Assembly: GCF_000321225.1 (NCBI RefSeq) | Contig: NW_004450380.1 | Location: 730,068-794,067 of the forward strand | DNA from: Odobenus rosmarus divergens | Lineage: Eukaryota; Chordata; Mammalia; Carnivora; Odobenidae | Length of the DNA stretch: 64,000 nt | Direction of reading: 5' to 3' | Shown: positions 23,040 to 35,817 of the stretch, one piece after another | Numbering within the stretch: position 1 is the first letter of the stretch | Layout of the letters: the number at the start of each line of letters is the position of its first letter | Translations under genes and position numbers: made by a program | Notes under the pieces: model-generated | What the model saw: only the letters and a program-made list of their open reading frames with translations | Told to the model about the DNA's origin: nothing | The model's database searches: none

Positions 23040-23090
23040 AATACAATGTCCAGCACATAGTAGGGACTCAAAAATACTTACTGTGTTGAA
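23040..23090 (+). repeat. MIR/L2 tail fragment
   Basis: 'gtccagcacatagtagggac' and 'tcaaaaatacttactgtgtt' are the conserved end shared by MIR and L2. Confidence 0.5.
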
Positions 23091-23511
23091 TTGAGGGGTT
23101 GGGAAGAAATTATTTACAAGAATTAACTAACAGTTTGTTTTCCTAAATTAGAATTATTTTATTTTTGCTTTGGGTGATTTTCTCAATTGGTGTTAAAATA
23201 GTTTTCAAACGGTTATAAAAGTCAACAATTGTTAATGAACATTTGAGTTTAGAGTAGCTATTTATAGATGTTTTCTTGAGTAATTCTTTTATCTCCCAGC
23301 ATTTGTACTTGTTGGATAGTTCCTCTTTCATAAGAAAGAAAAACATACGAAATAATTTTAAGACTAATCTTTTTATATGAGGATGTCCCATCAGAGCAGG
23401 GATCTTCCTGTTTTTATTACAGCTCATTTTGAGAGAAACAACTCCAGGTTTATTTTTCTTTTGGATGTATTGACTGTAGCAAGGAAAATACTTTTAAAGT
23501 GCCTTAAAGAG

Positions 23512-23708
23512 GGAACCCTGGGTGGCTCAGTTGGTTAAGTATCTGCCTTCGGCTCAGGTCATGATCCCGGGGTCCCGGGATCGAGTCCCGCATCGGGCTC
23601 CCTGCTCAGTGGGGAGTCTGCTTCTCCCTCTGCCTTGCTGCTCCCCCTGCTCATGCGCTCTCTCTCTCTCTCTCTCTGACAAATAAATAAAGTCTTTAAA
23701 AAAGGTAA
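23512..23708 (+). mobile_element. CAN-SINE
   Basis: 'gaaccctgggtggctcagtt', 'gggatcgagtcccgcatcgg', 'ggagtctgcttctccctctg' and aaataaataaag then A. The 17 bp target duplication taaagtgccttaa(a/g)gag lies at 23495-23511 and 23709-23725. Few mutations suggest a relatively young copy. Confidence 0.95.
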
Positions 23709-24144
23709 TAAAGTGCCTTAAGGAGAATTGGCTTACAGTTAGTCTAACATTTTTTAATATGAATCACATAGAGAGTTACATGAAAAAGAATTACATTAAT
23801 TTGTTAGGAAGTACAGGCCAAAGACTCCTTTGTGTTGGTGACTCACACCTCAGAAACTGGGGTTGTCTTCACCTGCGATCCTCTCCTGCCTCTTGGCCAA
23901 AGACCCATGGCCCCCTTTCAGGAAAGAATGGGAGGAGCCACAGTTTCTTCTTGGCCATTTTATTTTACTAATTTCCCCTGTTATTCTATTAAATTAGCAT
24001 TTGAAATTAATTTAAATATATTACATATATTTAAAACATGCATATTCATATAATAGATTATAATGTATAATACACGTTTTAAATATATGTGTATATAAAT
24101 ATATGTAAATGTATGTAAATAATACACACATGTAATACGCACAT

Positions 24145-24935
24145 GTTCTTCCTCATTTTATTGAGATACAGTTAACATTTAACATTATATTAGTTTTAGG
24201 TGTACAATATGATTATCTGATATATGCATATGTTGTGAAATGATGACCACAGGTAGTTTAGTTAACGTCCATCACTTCACATAGTTACGCATTTTCTTGT
24301 AATGAGCACTCCTAAGATCTATTCTCTTAGTAACCTTCAAATATGTAGTACAGTAATGTTAACTTTAGTCATCATAGTGTACACTGCATCCCCAGTATCT
24401 TATAACTGGAAATTTGTACCTTTTCAACCCCTTCAACAATTCGGCCGCCCCCACCTCTGGCAACCACCCATCTGTTCTCTGTATCTATGAGTTCAGTTCT
24501 TTTTTTTTTTTTTTAAGATTCCACATATAAAGTGACATCATATGGTATTTGTCTCTCTGGCTTGTTTTACTTAGCATAATGCCCTCAAAGTCTATTCATT
24601 TTGTCACAAATGTCAGGATTTCCATCTTTTTTTATGACTAAGTATTTAAAATCACTTTTTCTTGATCCATTCATTCATCCACAGACTCACAGGTCGTGTC
24701 CCTGTCTTAACTACTGTGAATAAAGCTGTGATGAACATGTTTTTTTTGTGTGTGTGTGTGTGTCAGCTGTGATGAACATGGAGGTACAGATATATTTTCG
24801 AGATAGTGATTTTGTTTCCTTCAGATAAATACCCAGAGGTGGAATTGCTGGATCATCTGCTTGTTCTACTTTTAATTTTTTGAGGACTTTCCATACTGTT
24901 TTCCATAGTGGTTGCACCAATTTACATTCCCATGA
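24145..24935 (-). mobile_element. Old L1 3' end, minus strand
   Basis: 'ttttattgagatacagttaa' (3' UTR antisense), 'acttagcataatgccctcaa', 'ggaattgctggatcat' and 'cataggttgcacc-like' order. A minus-strand remnant frame at 24711-24920 reads [19 protein letters not shown], the ORF2 C-terminus. An A/T run at 24500-24515 and a small GT insertion at 24740-24764 interrupt it. It is broken by stops throughout. Confidence 0.75.
24724..24780 (-). repeat. 16 bp direct repeats around a T8(GT)8 insert
   Basis: agctgtgatgaacatg occurs exactly at 24724-24739 and 24765-24780. Between them lie eight T and about eight GT units. Read on the minus strand, it is an AC-plus-A8 tail inside a target duplication, as though only the tail of a retrotransposon was inserted. 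Confidence 0.7.
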
Positions 24936-27060
24936 AGTTAATTTTATATATTCACATTTTAAATGTAAAGTGGTTTCTCCTTTTATTAAATTGGGAAGTT
25001 AAGTACATTGCTGACATAAATTTCCTCCTAGAAAATAAGAAGCCAACCTGTTACCTTTTGAAGCCTTTCTTTTTTTTTAAAGTTATAACGGGATGATTAC
25101 AAGATACTAAAGGATTTCCTTTTTATGTACAGAGGAATATAGACATGCACCAGTCTTTTTAGTTATAGTCTCTCCACAGACAACATTACAAGGCCTGTCA
25201 TATTTAAATGTCCCAATATAGCATGTTATGGTATGTGCAGTAGAATAGATGCCATAGGATTACCAGCTTTGTAAAGCAGGGGACTGCCAAAGATCTGAAG
25301 TGTTTTGAGTTTATTAAAATAACTCCATTAACATAGCTCTCATGATATAGCTATGAACAAAACAGAAATATTCTCTTGGATGATAATTCAATTAGGTGGA
25401 TTTGTAAGAGATCAAGCAACCATTCCTAGGAGGTTTTTACTTATAGATACATTGAAATCTAGTAGTTCTCCAGTGATTTACTCAACTCACCATTGAGGGG
25501 AGGGGGGAGCCTCAGGGGGGCAGTGTTAGGAAGCTGTTTTCAAATCTTTGTTTGACGTTAGAGCAGACCCTTGAGTATTTGTAGGGACAAATCCCAAAGT
25601 CTTCACCAGTGACAGCAAAAGCAATTAATTCCTCCAATTAAAAATAGTAAAATATAAATGACCCCTTCAACTTCCAGAATGTTTATAAATATAGAACTAA
25701 AATTATTTGTGAAGCTATTTTAATAAATTCTACTACTAAAATAAACTCAGTATATTTCATTACAGTGAAGTGACATTTCAGGAGAGATGGTTATGTCTAA
25801 ATTCAGTTTGAAAGGGAAATACTATATGGTCAAAAAGACTTTTGAAAATCTCATAAATTGCTCATAATTTGCATAGTCTACATAGATTTGTATGTATTAA
25901 TTTTGCATGTATTTAGAACATTATATTCCTACCACATTGGAGACATTCATACCCTTTCTTAGAAATTCTAATTCATATTATTTTACTTCCATTGTTGGGA
26001 TGGATTGCCTTTTATTCAGACAGGGACCAGGTATAAACAAGTTGGCTTGTATTTGGGGGCCCATCTGTATGAAAAATACATCTCTTTCTTCGATGAAATT
26101 TCACTTACTGTGGCGGGATGCTCATACTGTAAGAGGTACACGTGTGCTGTGACTGACCAAAAGCTCAGTATATTCATGTCTCAATCTTCATATTTATTCC
26201 AAGACATTCACTTACTTAGTTAAATGGTGGACAGTTATATACACTTCTTACATTTCTCTCTTGCTGTGACACATTGCAACTCTACTGTGTATTCCTGTTG
26301 TGGTTAACATTAACTCTGAACCATCTGAGTCTGTGATCATGATGAATGAAGACAAGAATGAAATGTACCACACAGCAGGGTTGATGTAGATTGTATACAC
26401 CAAGGGCCCTTGGCATCAAACTATAGAGTAGAAGAAACAGGGGACCTTCAAAGTAGAAAATGAAGGATTCAGCCCCTGGCAGGAAGCAGGTGTGTCTCAG
26501 AAGTGGTAGGTTTTTTTCTTAACATCACAATTGATGGCTCTCTTTTTTTAGTGCAGCTCTTGATACATTTTCTGGTATTGAACCAAATGCAAAATTTATT
26601 CTCAGATAATTTTCAAACTTTACATCACTGATATATCTGTCAGTAACTGGTATGGTCAACAATGAGCAGATTTATATATTTGACTACTTCATTAATTTAA
26701 GACTCTAACATTAATGTTAACATTGTGTTCTTTACCTCTTTCTTACTCACAGTGTGGGGTCTTCTTTATCCATTATATCTGTGATCTGCAGCTAGCTCAC
26801 CCAGTCATTCTTACCCATGTTCTTGCATCTTAACAACTCTTTTGCAGTGGATCATTAGAAAAAAATTATCACCTCTTTTTTTTTAATGGCTTTCCAACAA
26901 TTGCATCTAATTTCAGATTTCACCTCACCCAGGGTCATCTTAATGCCCTTTTATCTAACGTCAGTAGACGTGAAAGGTCAAGATCTCTCTCTCCATGGTG
27001 TTTACAATGTGAATGTGTAAGCATATGAGTATTTGAACAATGTTAATATTTTACCCTTTT

Positions 27061-27264
27061 ATTTTTTTAAAAAGATTTTATTCGTTTTTAGAGAGAGAGT
27101 GAGCAAGCAGGGGGAGGGGCAGAAGCAGAGGGAGACAGAGTCTCAAGCAGGTTCCACACGGAGCATGGAGCCCAACACAGGGCATGATCTCATGACCCTG
27201 AGATCATGACCAGAGCTGACATCAAGAATTGGATGCTTAACTGACTGAGCCACCCATGCACCCC
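27061..27264 (-). mobile_element. CAN-SINE, minus strand
   Basis: 'gattttattcgtttttagag', 'gggcatgatctcatgaccct' and head 'gagccacccatgcacccc'. The 16 bp target duplication aatattttaccctttt lies at 27045-27060 and 27265-27280. Confidence 0.95.
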
Positions 27265-27923
27265 AATATTTTACCCTTTTAGAACACTGAAAGAGCATGA
27301 GAGAATTTGGGGCAAAACAAGGCACCTCAGTATTTTAAAGAAAAAAATTAGACTTTAGGAATGGCTTAATATTTTTTTTTTGTCCATGATAAGTAGAAAT
27401 TTGCAATCATGAGATTACAAAGCAAGCCCTTTCTCTACTTCTAGCAAGCATAAAGCATTTACTAAAGCAGTCCAAAAGAGTAGAGCTATCACCCGGCTTC
27501 TTTTTGGTAAACTGACTCCAGAGCTGAAATGATTCTTGTTTTTGCCTTTGAATCTCCTAGCATCACAGAACAGTGGTCTAAGCTTGCCTTCACCAAAAAG
27601 TCTGCTGTATTGTCACAGTGTAACAGAATCAGTTTTATTTTAAATGTCTTAAATTTTTCTTTTCTTTGGATACATGCTTTTAGAAAGGTACTTCTTTTCT
27701 GCCATAGCCCCTTCTCATCTGTTTTGAACACTTGTTTGGCCTGAGAGTTACTTTAGCTCCGAGGAAATATCTCTGAATATAAATGATCAGTTGATACCAC
27801 TTCCTTTAACATTCAGGAAAGGAAAAAAAAATAACTTTTGTTAAAATTCCTTAAAGAACATTTGCTTAGAATAAGGATCGATTTAGTAGTCACATTAGAA
27901 ACAATTAGAAAACTGAAAAGTTT

Positions 27924-28098
27924 TGTGGTGCCTGGGTGGCTCAGTCATGATCTCAGGGTCCTGGGATCAAGCCCTGCGTTGGGCTCCCTGCTCAGTGGGG
28001 AGTCTGCCTCTCCCTATCCCTCTGCCTCTCCCCCCACTCGTTCCCTCTCTCTCTCTCTCAAATAAATGAATAAAATCTTAAAAAAAAAAGAAAGAAAA
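27924..28098 (+). mobile_element. CAN-SINE with internal deletion
   Basis: The head 'gtggtgcctgggtggctcag' runs directly into 'tcatgatctcagggtcctgg', so about 30 bp between box A and box B are missing. The target duplication aact/aaatggaaaagttt type lies at 27911-27923 and 28099-28111. Confidence 0.92.
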
Positions 28099-28497
28099 AA
28101 TGGAAAAGTTTCATGAAAATGTTACATATTATATTGGGAAGGCTAAAAGGTCAGTGCCATATTGGTTCTTATGCTGGTGTGGAGTCACTATGTTGTAAGC
28201 GATAGGAACTGTGACCTGAGACCAAGCGAACCCCACTCCCCTTCTTGAGATCAGCACTGCTTAAGTCTCAAGGAGAAATGCATCTTCAAAGTGAACTTTG
28301 GCCAAGGCTTTGCCAATCACCATCGTCGTGTTTGCTGGTGTGATGTTTGATCTAGGCCATCTGAGTTATGTCTTCTTCCAGTGTCTTTCCTATTCATCCC
28401 AAATTGTAGGCCAAGAAGTTTCAGAAAGCACATTGCATCATTTCCTCTTTGTCTTCTGTTAACATCTAACAGGTTTGCATAGGGAAACCAGATGTGA

Positions 28498-28770
28498 TAT
28501 AGTGGAGAGACTGGAGAACTTGAAATCAGATTAATCCAATTTTGGATTCCAGCTCTGCCACTATATAATCTTGTGTAAGTTACTAAATGTTTGAGAGCTT
28601 CAGCTTTCTCATCTATAAAACAGGAATTGGTTGCTGATTTTGACAAGGTTGTCACAAACACAAAATGAGATTAAAAATACAAAATTTAAAAATACAAAAT
28701 GCTAACTAAGATAATGCCTGGCCCATGGTAAGCACTCAAAAATGATGACTACTATCATGGTTACTATTAG
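28498..28770 (+). repeat. MIR
   Basis: 'ttccagctctgccactatat', 'ttctcatctataaaacagg', 'atgcctggcccatggtaagc' and 'actcaaaaatgatga' give a nearly full-length MIR. It has a small local duplication of aaaaatacaaaat at 28670-28700. Confidence 0.8.
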
Positions 28771-29013
28771 CCCCACAATAAAAACATAGTAAATCAAAAT
28801 CGTATGCCCTCAACAGTGATAACCATGAACAGAACTTCTAGAATGGTAGCAGCAAACTTCCATATCTACTACCCTAAAAAGGACAACCATTTTTGTCCAT
28901 TTCTAAAATGACTTTTTTACCTCCTATAATATCCTTTTATTCACACAGGCTGCTTTTCTAAGAGTCCAGTTTGGAGAGTGAGTCTTAGAAATGTATGTTG
29001 CTATATTCTAGAG

Positions 29014-29178
29014 CAGCGCTATCTAATAGAATTTTCTGTGTTGATGAAAATATTTTATACCTGCACTGTCCAGTATGGCAGACTCAATCCATATTGAGCA
29101 CTTAATGCAAATGAGGAACTAAACTTTTTATTTTAATTAACTTAAATTTAAATAGCCACAGGTAGCTAGTGTAGCCCC
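29014..29178. mobile_element. MER5A-like hAT transposon remnant
   Basis: 'agcgctatctaatagaattt', 'ctgcactgtccagtatggca', 'ttgagcacttaatgcaaatg' and 'aaatttaaatagccacaggt' form the characteristic sequence of this short element. The family name is from memory. Confidence 0.6.
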
Positions 29179-30119
29179 AGACAAAATCTTATTAGTGGTT
29201 TGGTAAAATCATCCTTAACATCTGTAAGTTAATAGAAGTGTCAGCTGGCAGATACTAAATTTCCAATAAGTCCATTCTTTTTACCCATACAGAACTTGAC
29301 AGAAACTATTCCTTCTCTCCCAAGTTATACATTATTGTGTTTCATTTGTCAGTATCATATACTACTTTATTTTCTAAATATAGTCTATGAATTCATCCAT
29401 TGGTTTCTGAGTGATAAATTCATACTGTCAAATTTTGTCAGCTTCAAAACCACAAGTTCTTCTCACTTTGCAAGAACTTTGGGTTCTGGTCTTACTGTTC
29501 TGTTTTTGTTGTTTTTTCTCTTTTCTCCCCATTCTCTTCCTCACAGATACAACTAAGTTATCCTATATTTAAAATTATTAAATGATTTTTAAGTCACATA
29601 ATATTTAGTAGCAGGGATAAATCATGACCATTGGATTAAAATCATTCATGTATGCTACTTTATTTTTCCAGGTAAAGTTATCCTCTAGGATTAAGATGAC
29701 ATACAATTTTTCAGATGGGTTTTATGTTCATTTCTTTGGATATTTTTTCTTAGGAAATCAAGAGAAATGTGTATAGAGCTTCTCTTAATGAAACTCTATT
29801 TGATTCTACTTAATTTATGTAAAAAGTTTTTCTTATTTATCAGACATACACAATGCTTTTCAAATTGCAAGACTGTGAAAACAATATTATAGGTTGCAAC
29901 CAAAAGTTTTTTTAAGGAAGTGTATAGAACAAGAAGCAATAGGACATATCTGAGCACTTCACACAAAGTAAGGACTAATACTGTTTTATGAAATGCTAGT
30001 TACATTTAAATGTGTGTGTGTGAGATCGTGCATGTTTCTGAATTGTGATGTAAAATGGATTTCTTACCATGGCCTGGTTTGAAAAGAAAAGAAAACAAAA
30101 AAGATTGAAAGCCAATGTT

Positions 30120-30310
30120 TAACTTATAGTATGGTGTGGAGGCAGTAATATCAGAAGATCTGGGCCAAGGCTTAGATTTACTTCTTTGGACAATCATTCG
30201 ATGTCTTGGACCCTCAATTTCTTTTTTGTATAAACAGGGATACCTGCCCTATGTGGTTCATGCAGTTGTTTTAAGGATCAAATAAAATTCTAAGGAAATA
30301 GACCGTTGTC
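30120..30310 (+). repeat. MIR
   Basis: 'ggccaaggcttagatttact', 'ttggaccctcaatttctttt' and 'ggttcatgcagttgttttaa' keep the MIR order, but diverged. Confidence 0.55.
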
Positions 30311-30879
30311 ATACACCATATTCCTTTAGAGTGGTTTGTCAATCATTTTCTACTGAAAACACTCATGGCTTATGATAGCAATCATTTATGCTCATTTTAT
30401 GAATCTTCAGGTCAACTGAGATTCGGCTGATCTAGGCTTCATTTGACTAGGGGGCTCTGCTTTGGGTTATGGGTGGTAGGTTGTCTGAGCTGTGGTTTGG
30501 GTTGGGTTCTGCTCCACAGGTATTTATTCTTCAGTCCAAGCAAAAGCAGTAGCAGCTGTCAAGGGCATGCTTTTCTAGTGGAGAATCACCAGAATACAAA
30601 AGCAAAGCCAAACCACATAAACATATTTATGACTTCTGCTTACATTATAGCCACAAAAATTCATTGGCCAAGTGAAATCACATGGCCAAGTCCAAAGTCA
30701 TTAGGAAGAGACAGTGTATTCCATTCCTAATGGAAGGGAGATAGAAGTGAAAATTTTCTGAACAATAATGTAAACTATCCCATTACCCAAAAAGCATTTT
30801 TTGTTCACTATTTCATTTAAAATGTGAAATGACAGCCAAGTATCAACATGTGTTTGAAGAAAGCCTCTAACATAAGGGA

Positions 30880-31840
30880 TTGTCTAAAAATAGACAAACA
30901 GAAAAAAAGAAATTGGGGCAATATATAATAGAGGAGAACACTTAAAATACTATAATATTCTAATAAATAAGATAATATATCCATAAGATAAAAATAGCAT
31001 GCTATGTAAAACAGTGAAAAGAAGAAATATCTCCTGGGAATGAAAATTGTGGCAGAAATCTTTTCTTAAATTCAGTAGAAGCTTTGGAAGATGAAGTCAA
31101 GAGAATCTCCCAGAAGTTAGAATCAAAAGATAACAAGACAGAAAATAGAAGAAAGTTAGATGATAAATCCGATGGAGACAAAAACCAATGTCCAGGAGTT
31201 CCAAGAAGAGGAAATATTAAAATGTATGACATCAAAATATTTTAAAATAATAATACAAGAAAAATTCCCCAAACTGAAGAAAACAAGCCTCCAGATTGAA
31301 AGGGCCCACTGAAAACCCAGCACAAAGCATGAAAAAAGGCCCATTCCAAGGTCTAACATTGTAAAATTTCAAAATGCCAGGGAAAAAAGAAATGATTATT
31401 AAAGCTTTCAGAAACAAAAAAAGCAAATCACAGACCAAGTATTAGGAATCAGAATGGCATAGGGCTTTTCAATTGCAATATTACAATCTTTAAGACAATG
31501 GAGTAGCCCCTTAAAAATCCTGAGTAAAAATTAATTTCAACATAGATTTTTATACCTAGCCAAACTGTCAAGTGTATACATAGAAAAATGGCATTTTCAG
31601 GCATACAGATACTTTTAAATATGTATTATTCATATATTCTTTCTTATGAAAGTTACCCGGAGAACATACTTTAACTAAAAAAGGGAGTAAACTGAAAGGA
31701 TGACTTACCAGCCAGAAAACAGGAAACTCTAATAGGATCATGTCTAAGGCTCGACCCAAGACAGAAATCAATGTGGCCAGACATAGACACCAAGAAGGAT
31801 ATATCTAGGGGGAAAATTTAAAAGGAACTGATCATTTGTC
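30880..31840 (+). repeat. HAL1/L1M-type ancient LINE
   Basis: A-rich sense strand with 'cctccagattgaaagggccc', 'cagcacaaagcatgaaaaaa', 'ggaatcagaatggcatagg' and 'tttttatacctagccaaact', in the order found in HAL1-like old LINEs. No intact frame. Confidence 0.55.
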
Positions 31841-33165
31841 TAATGTGTTTTATTATTTGAAAAAAAAATTTTGATGTGTATTTGACAGATCTGTTTGAAC
31901 ATTGGGGAAGAAATGTCAGTTACCTAAAAAAATAATCTGTTAAAAAGTAGGCAATTCCAGAAATAATAAAATCTTGTATAAAAAATTGAATCAAAATAAT
32001 ATGTGTCTCAAGAGTGAACAATAATTCTGTAATTATAATGTAAATGAACTACTGATTAATGATTTAACCAGAATTGTTAGATCGGAGGATGAGATAGGTT
32101 CTGTTGAGTAACCTAAATTGTTACTTTTTTACTATAGAAAGTCAGTAGATAATGTCTAATATTGCAAAATCAAGATATAGCATTATAAGTATGTCATATA
32201 AAATATGAAGATAAATATCAAAAGAGTGGATAGTGTGGGCCATTGAGGATAGGGCTTGGAGATGGGTGCGGGGTAGAGCATGGGCACTGCCCTTCTTTGT
32301 TATGAACAGTTGAGTACTATTTGACTTAAATTAGGTGAATTACCCTGATACAAAAATCTAATAAATAATAATAAAATTACATATGTCCATGATTAAGAAA
32401 AAAAAACTTCCTATGGTATAGAAGACTGTAAATGAACAGTAAAAAGTCTGCCTTTCTCCATATCCCATCCTTGCTATGATTCTCCTGAGAAAGCCACTTT
32501 TAACAGTTTCTCCTTTTAGTGCTTACATTCATGACTTGAAGTATATCTTTTGGTAAAATATAACGCTATCTGGACTTATGTTTGCCTAGTTAGCCAAAAG
32601 ATGGCCGCATCAAACTGCATTGTAGACACTGCAGGTTAATAGAGTACTTAGGGAGTCATGTACCACGGGCCTCTGACTGTTGTTGGTCCTTCATCCCAGA
32701 ACCACTCTATACAGCCAAGGAAGCAGTGCTGACCTAGTTGGGTGAGGCAAAGGGTTATCCTGCCAGTGGGAGCATGGCATTTCTGGCAAGAGATTCCTCT
32801 TCTAACTGTTGGAGTTGGTGCCATGGCAGATTTTCCTGACTCAGGGAGTAAGTGTTGAGCCCTGGTCCAGCTGGTTAGACTATTTGTTGATTTTGATGAT
32901 CTGCACCAATAAGCTCTTTTTCTGGCACAATCAGAAGCAGGCAGTAATTTTCCATCTTCCTAAGAAAAATGCTTTTTGCATTTTGCAACTATAATAAAGT
33001 TTTATTCAGTTTTCATCAAAATTCTGGGGGAAAATTTATTGAATTAAGTCAAGAACTCTTTAGTCCTCAGTGTTAGCCATAATACCCTTCAGCAGGTCAA
33101 TTTTTCTACTTACCGCTTTGCTGTTCTTGAAAGATCAATAGAGAAAACAATCAGCAATAATAGCA

Positions 33166-33370
33166 CTAGCTGTGTTTTATTCAGCTCTTACTATGTGCTG
33201 GACACTCTGATAAGTACTCAGCATCTCATTTAATCTTCCTGATAGCTTTGGGAGCTTGCTACAGCCGTCCTCCTGTGTTAGACTGAAGAATCTGATTAAC
33301 AGTCGAGTGACTTGTCCAAGGTCACAGGGCTGGAAAGTGCCAGAGCTGTGTCTGAAACCCTGATTTGTGT
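33166..33370 (-). repeat. MIR, minus strand
   Basis: 'ctcttactatgtgctggaca', 'catctcatttaatcttcctg' and 'gtccaaggtcacagggctgg' are MIR antisense. Confidence 0.8.
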
Positions 33371-33388
33371 TGACTCTGGGGCCCATGT

Positions 33389-33532
33389 GTGTTTTGTTTT
33401 GCTTTGTTTTTCAAGTTTTTATTTAAATTCCAGCTAGTTAACATATATGGTAAAATCGGTTTCAGGTGTAGAATTTAGTGATTCATCACTTACGTGTAAC
33501 ACCCAGTGCTCATCATCATAAGTGGGGCCCAT
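33389..33532 (-). mobile_element. Short carnivoran L1 3' end insertion, minus strand
   Basis: 'aagtttttatttaaattcca', 'gttaacatatatgg' and 'ttcatcacttacgtgtaaca' are antisense carnivoran L1 3' end. A T-rich tail (33389-33420) lies at its left. A 12 bp target duplication, tggggcccatgt, lies at 33377-33388 and 33533-33544. The element is 5'-truncated to under 150 bp and inserted at the edge of a MIR. Confidence 0.8.
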
Positions 33533-33839
33533 GTTTTTCTTTCTGTGTTTGATTGGCTTTCAGTGCAACCTCTGACTTTTTGTTACATGAGAACAAGAAA
33601 GCAGCTGATTTATATTCAAAACCTAATTACCAATGGAAGTGTGCATGTCTTGTTATTGTCACATAGTGCTTATAAAAATTGTCACCTCTTTTCTCTTTAA
33701 AAAATTTGGGATTTTTATACATTTTCTGTCATTTTTTTGTATCCTCTCAATTCAGAATTCTGGAGTTGTCTTTGATGTCTCCTTTTATTTCCTTGTATTC
33801 ATCAACTTTATTTTCGTTTGAAGTATCTCTGTTCTCATG

Positions 33840-34325
33840 TCTGGAATATTGCAACTCTCTTCATGGTCTCCCTTCCGCCAGTCTCTGCCACCTTAAACTG
33901 CTCATAAACAGGGCTCCAGTTGTTTTAAAGAAGAACTTCTCTCATATTGAATTGTTTAAACCATTAATATCTCTCCATTATCTATAAGCAAAATACAGCT
34001 TTATTCATCTGGAAGTCAGGACCTTTCACAGTGCAGTCCCATCTGTCATTCGATAAGTTAATGTGCCCTTACCTCTTTCCACTTTTCTTGCCCATGCTAA
34101 TATATCCCTAGTCCGACCTATCGAAGCAGAGATTTTCTCTAATACTCACTTGTTTCTTATGTGCTTTGTAGTTTGATAGTTGTGTGTGTGTGTGTATGTG
34201 TGTGTACATCTCATTTACCTACCTGAATTGTTAACTCCTGAGTGTAGGGATGGAGGCTCTCTGAGCCCATCATAATACTCAGGACAGTTTCTTGCATATA
34301 GCATTGTGTACAAAATTAATGAGTG
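33840..34325 (+). repeat. LINE-2 fragment
   Basis: 'tgtctggaatattgcaactc', 'aaacagggctccagttgttt', 'ttgttaactcctgagtgtag' and an end 'tgagtgaatt' fit L2. A short TG repeat (34180-34206) lies within it. Confidence 0.6.
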
Positions 34326-35817
34326 AATTTTTGAAGTTTTAAAGTCAACATATATTTCCAATCCTATACACATTTGCTTTTGTTAATTTCATGTTAGGCA
34401 AATAAAACTTAATAGACTTTGATGTTTTTCATATCTTTAATTGTATTAAATTATGGGAATAGAAATAAAATGGTATAACTTTATCAGTTTGAAATGTTTT
34501 ACAGAAAGAGATCAGTTGCATTTAGTATTCTGATCTGAGAGATACAGAAAATCTACTCTGAATGAAAGTGATAGACTCGTTATTATATAGGTTTTTGAAG
34601 CTAAAACTATTTGAGAACTTGTTATAAGTTGTTTTATTAAACTGTGGATAATATACGATTTTGATGGGGCATAAACAATATTTATAATGTAATAAATGTC
34701 AAAAAAACCCCGAATCATTTAGTTTATCTTGCCTGATGTATTAAATATAGTTAGAGAGTGCTTAGCATATTGAGTAATGACGTGAGGAAATTTGAAATGT
34801 TCTTAAATACTAAGTTTAAAACACTTTACTTAGACATGATTTTGTTTTCCAAAAGGAGATTGCGTTTTTGTGAATTAAAATTGCTTCTTGCTTTGTGTTG
34901 AATCTGAAAATGTTTCTACCTTTTGCTTTCCCTTTTATTTGCTTTTCTGGTTTTAACAGTCTGAATATTTATCTCTTTTATTTTTTAAAAAAATTATAGA
35001 TGTTCCATGATAAATATTTCTACTTTAGTGTATACATTATTTAAAACTGTGTTCTATATAAGGTATTTTTGCTTTGAAATATTTGAGTTGCAGTAAGAGA
35101 AGGATAATTTCATCCTGAGACCAAAGAATAAACTATCATAAATTTTCATATATTTTAGATGTTCATATTTATTAATCTTAGACTGCTTTTGTTACCGTTT
35201 TTAGTGACATTTTAGTGTAATGTTGTTTTAGCTGAGAAATCTCATGTACTCTAAAGGCTTAAAGGTTCTCATGCCATATTTTTCCCTAAAGTATCTTTTT
35301 CCCAAATAATGTTGAGCAGCAATAATGATGCCTTCTTTTATACCTCACATTTTTTATAAGATATATTATTTTACCCTTTAATCTGGCTTTCAAAACATCC
35401 AAATGAAACCATAAATATACCTTTCAGAATATTCACATATTTGATGTAAATCACTGCATGGATCTGATCTAATTTCACAAATGAAAATGTTATATTTTTA
35501 AAGTAGTGACATTTTTAAGTTCATATTCTTTAAAGGGACTGAGCCTTAAGAATGAGAGTGCCGATTATCCATTTTGACTCCTCTCATTTAATCATTTCAT
35601 TTCTGAAATTAGACTTCATCTTACGATCCAAAAAAACCTCACTAATGTGCATTTTTGGCTGTGTTCATTCCCTTTGTCATCAAATGGAAGCTAGCCTAAA
35701 TTTTCTAATAATTTCTCATCACATTAAAATTCAAGGCAAACATAAAAATGAGAGCATTTTGAACTCAAGTGCATATAGCTTATATGGATGCTTTTCCCCC
35801 TCTCCCCTCCACCTAAG

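Larger units (their letters stand above)
131..35817 (+). other. SDCCAG8: SDCCAG8 intron, complete (35,687 bp)
   Basis: GT...AG intron joining the two exons in phase 0. It hosts MIR4677 and most of the repeats listed here. Stretches where nothing beyond AT-rich unique sequence or unrecognisable old repeat was seen: 131-1938, 2020-2600, 5015-6120, 6343-6725, 6806-7268, 7990-9280, 9452-10397, 10635-11380, 18421-19429, 19991-23040, 24936-27044, 28112-28497, 29180-30120, 30310-30880, 31840-33165 and 34330-35790. Open frames in these stretches are short, start anywhere, lack splice or family support, and are treated as chance. Confidence 0.93.

Noticed and set aside
28317..28661. 114-codon minus-strand frame
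   Set aside because: Half of it is antisense MIR; no protein similarity recognised.
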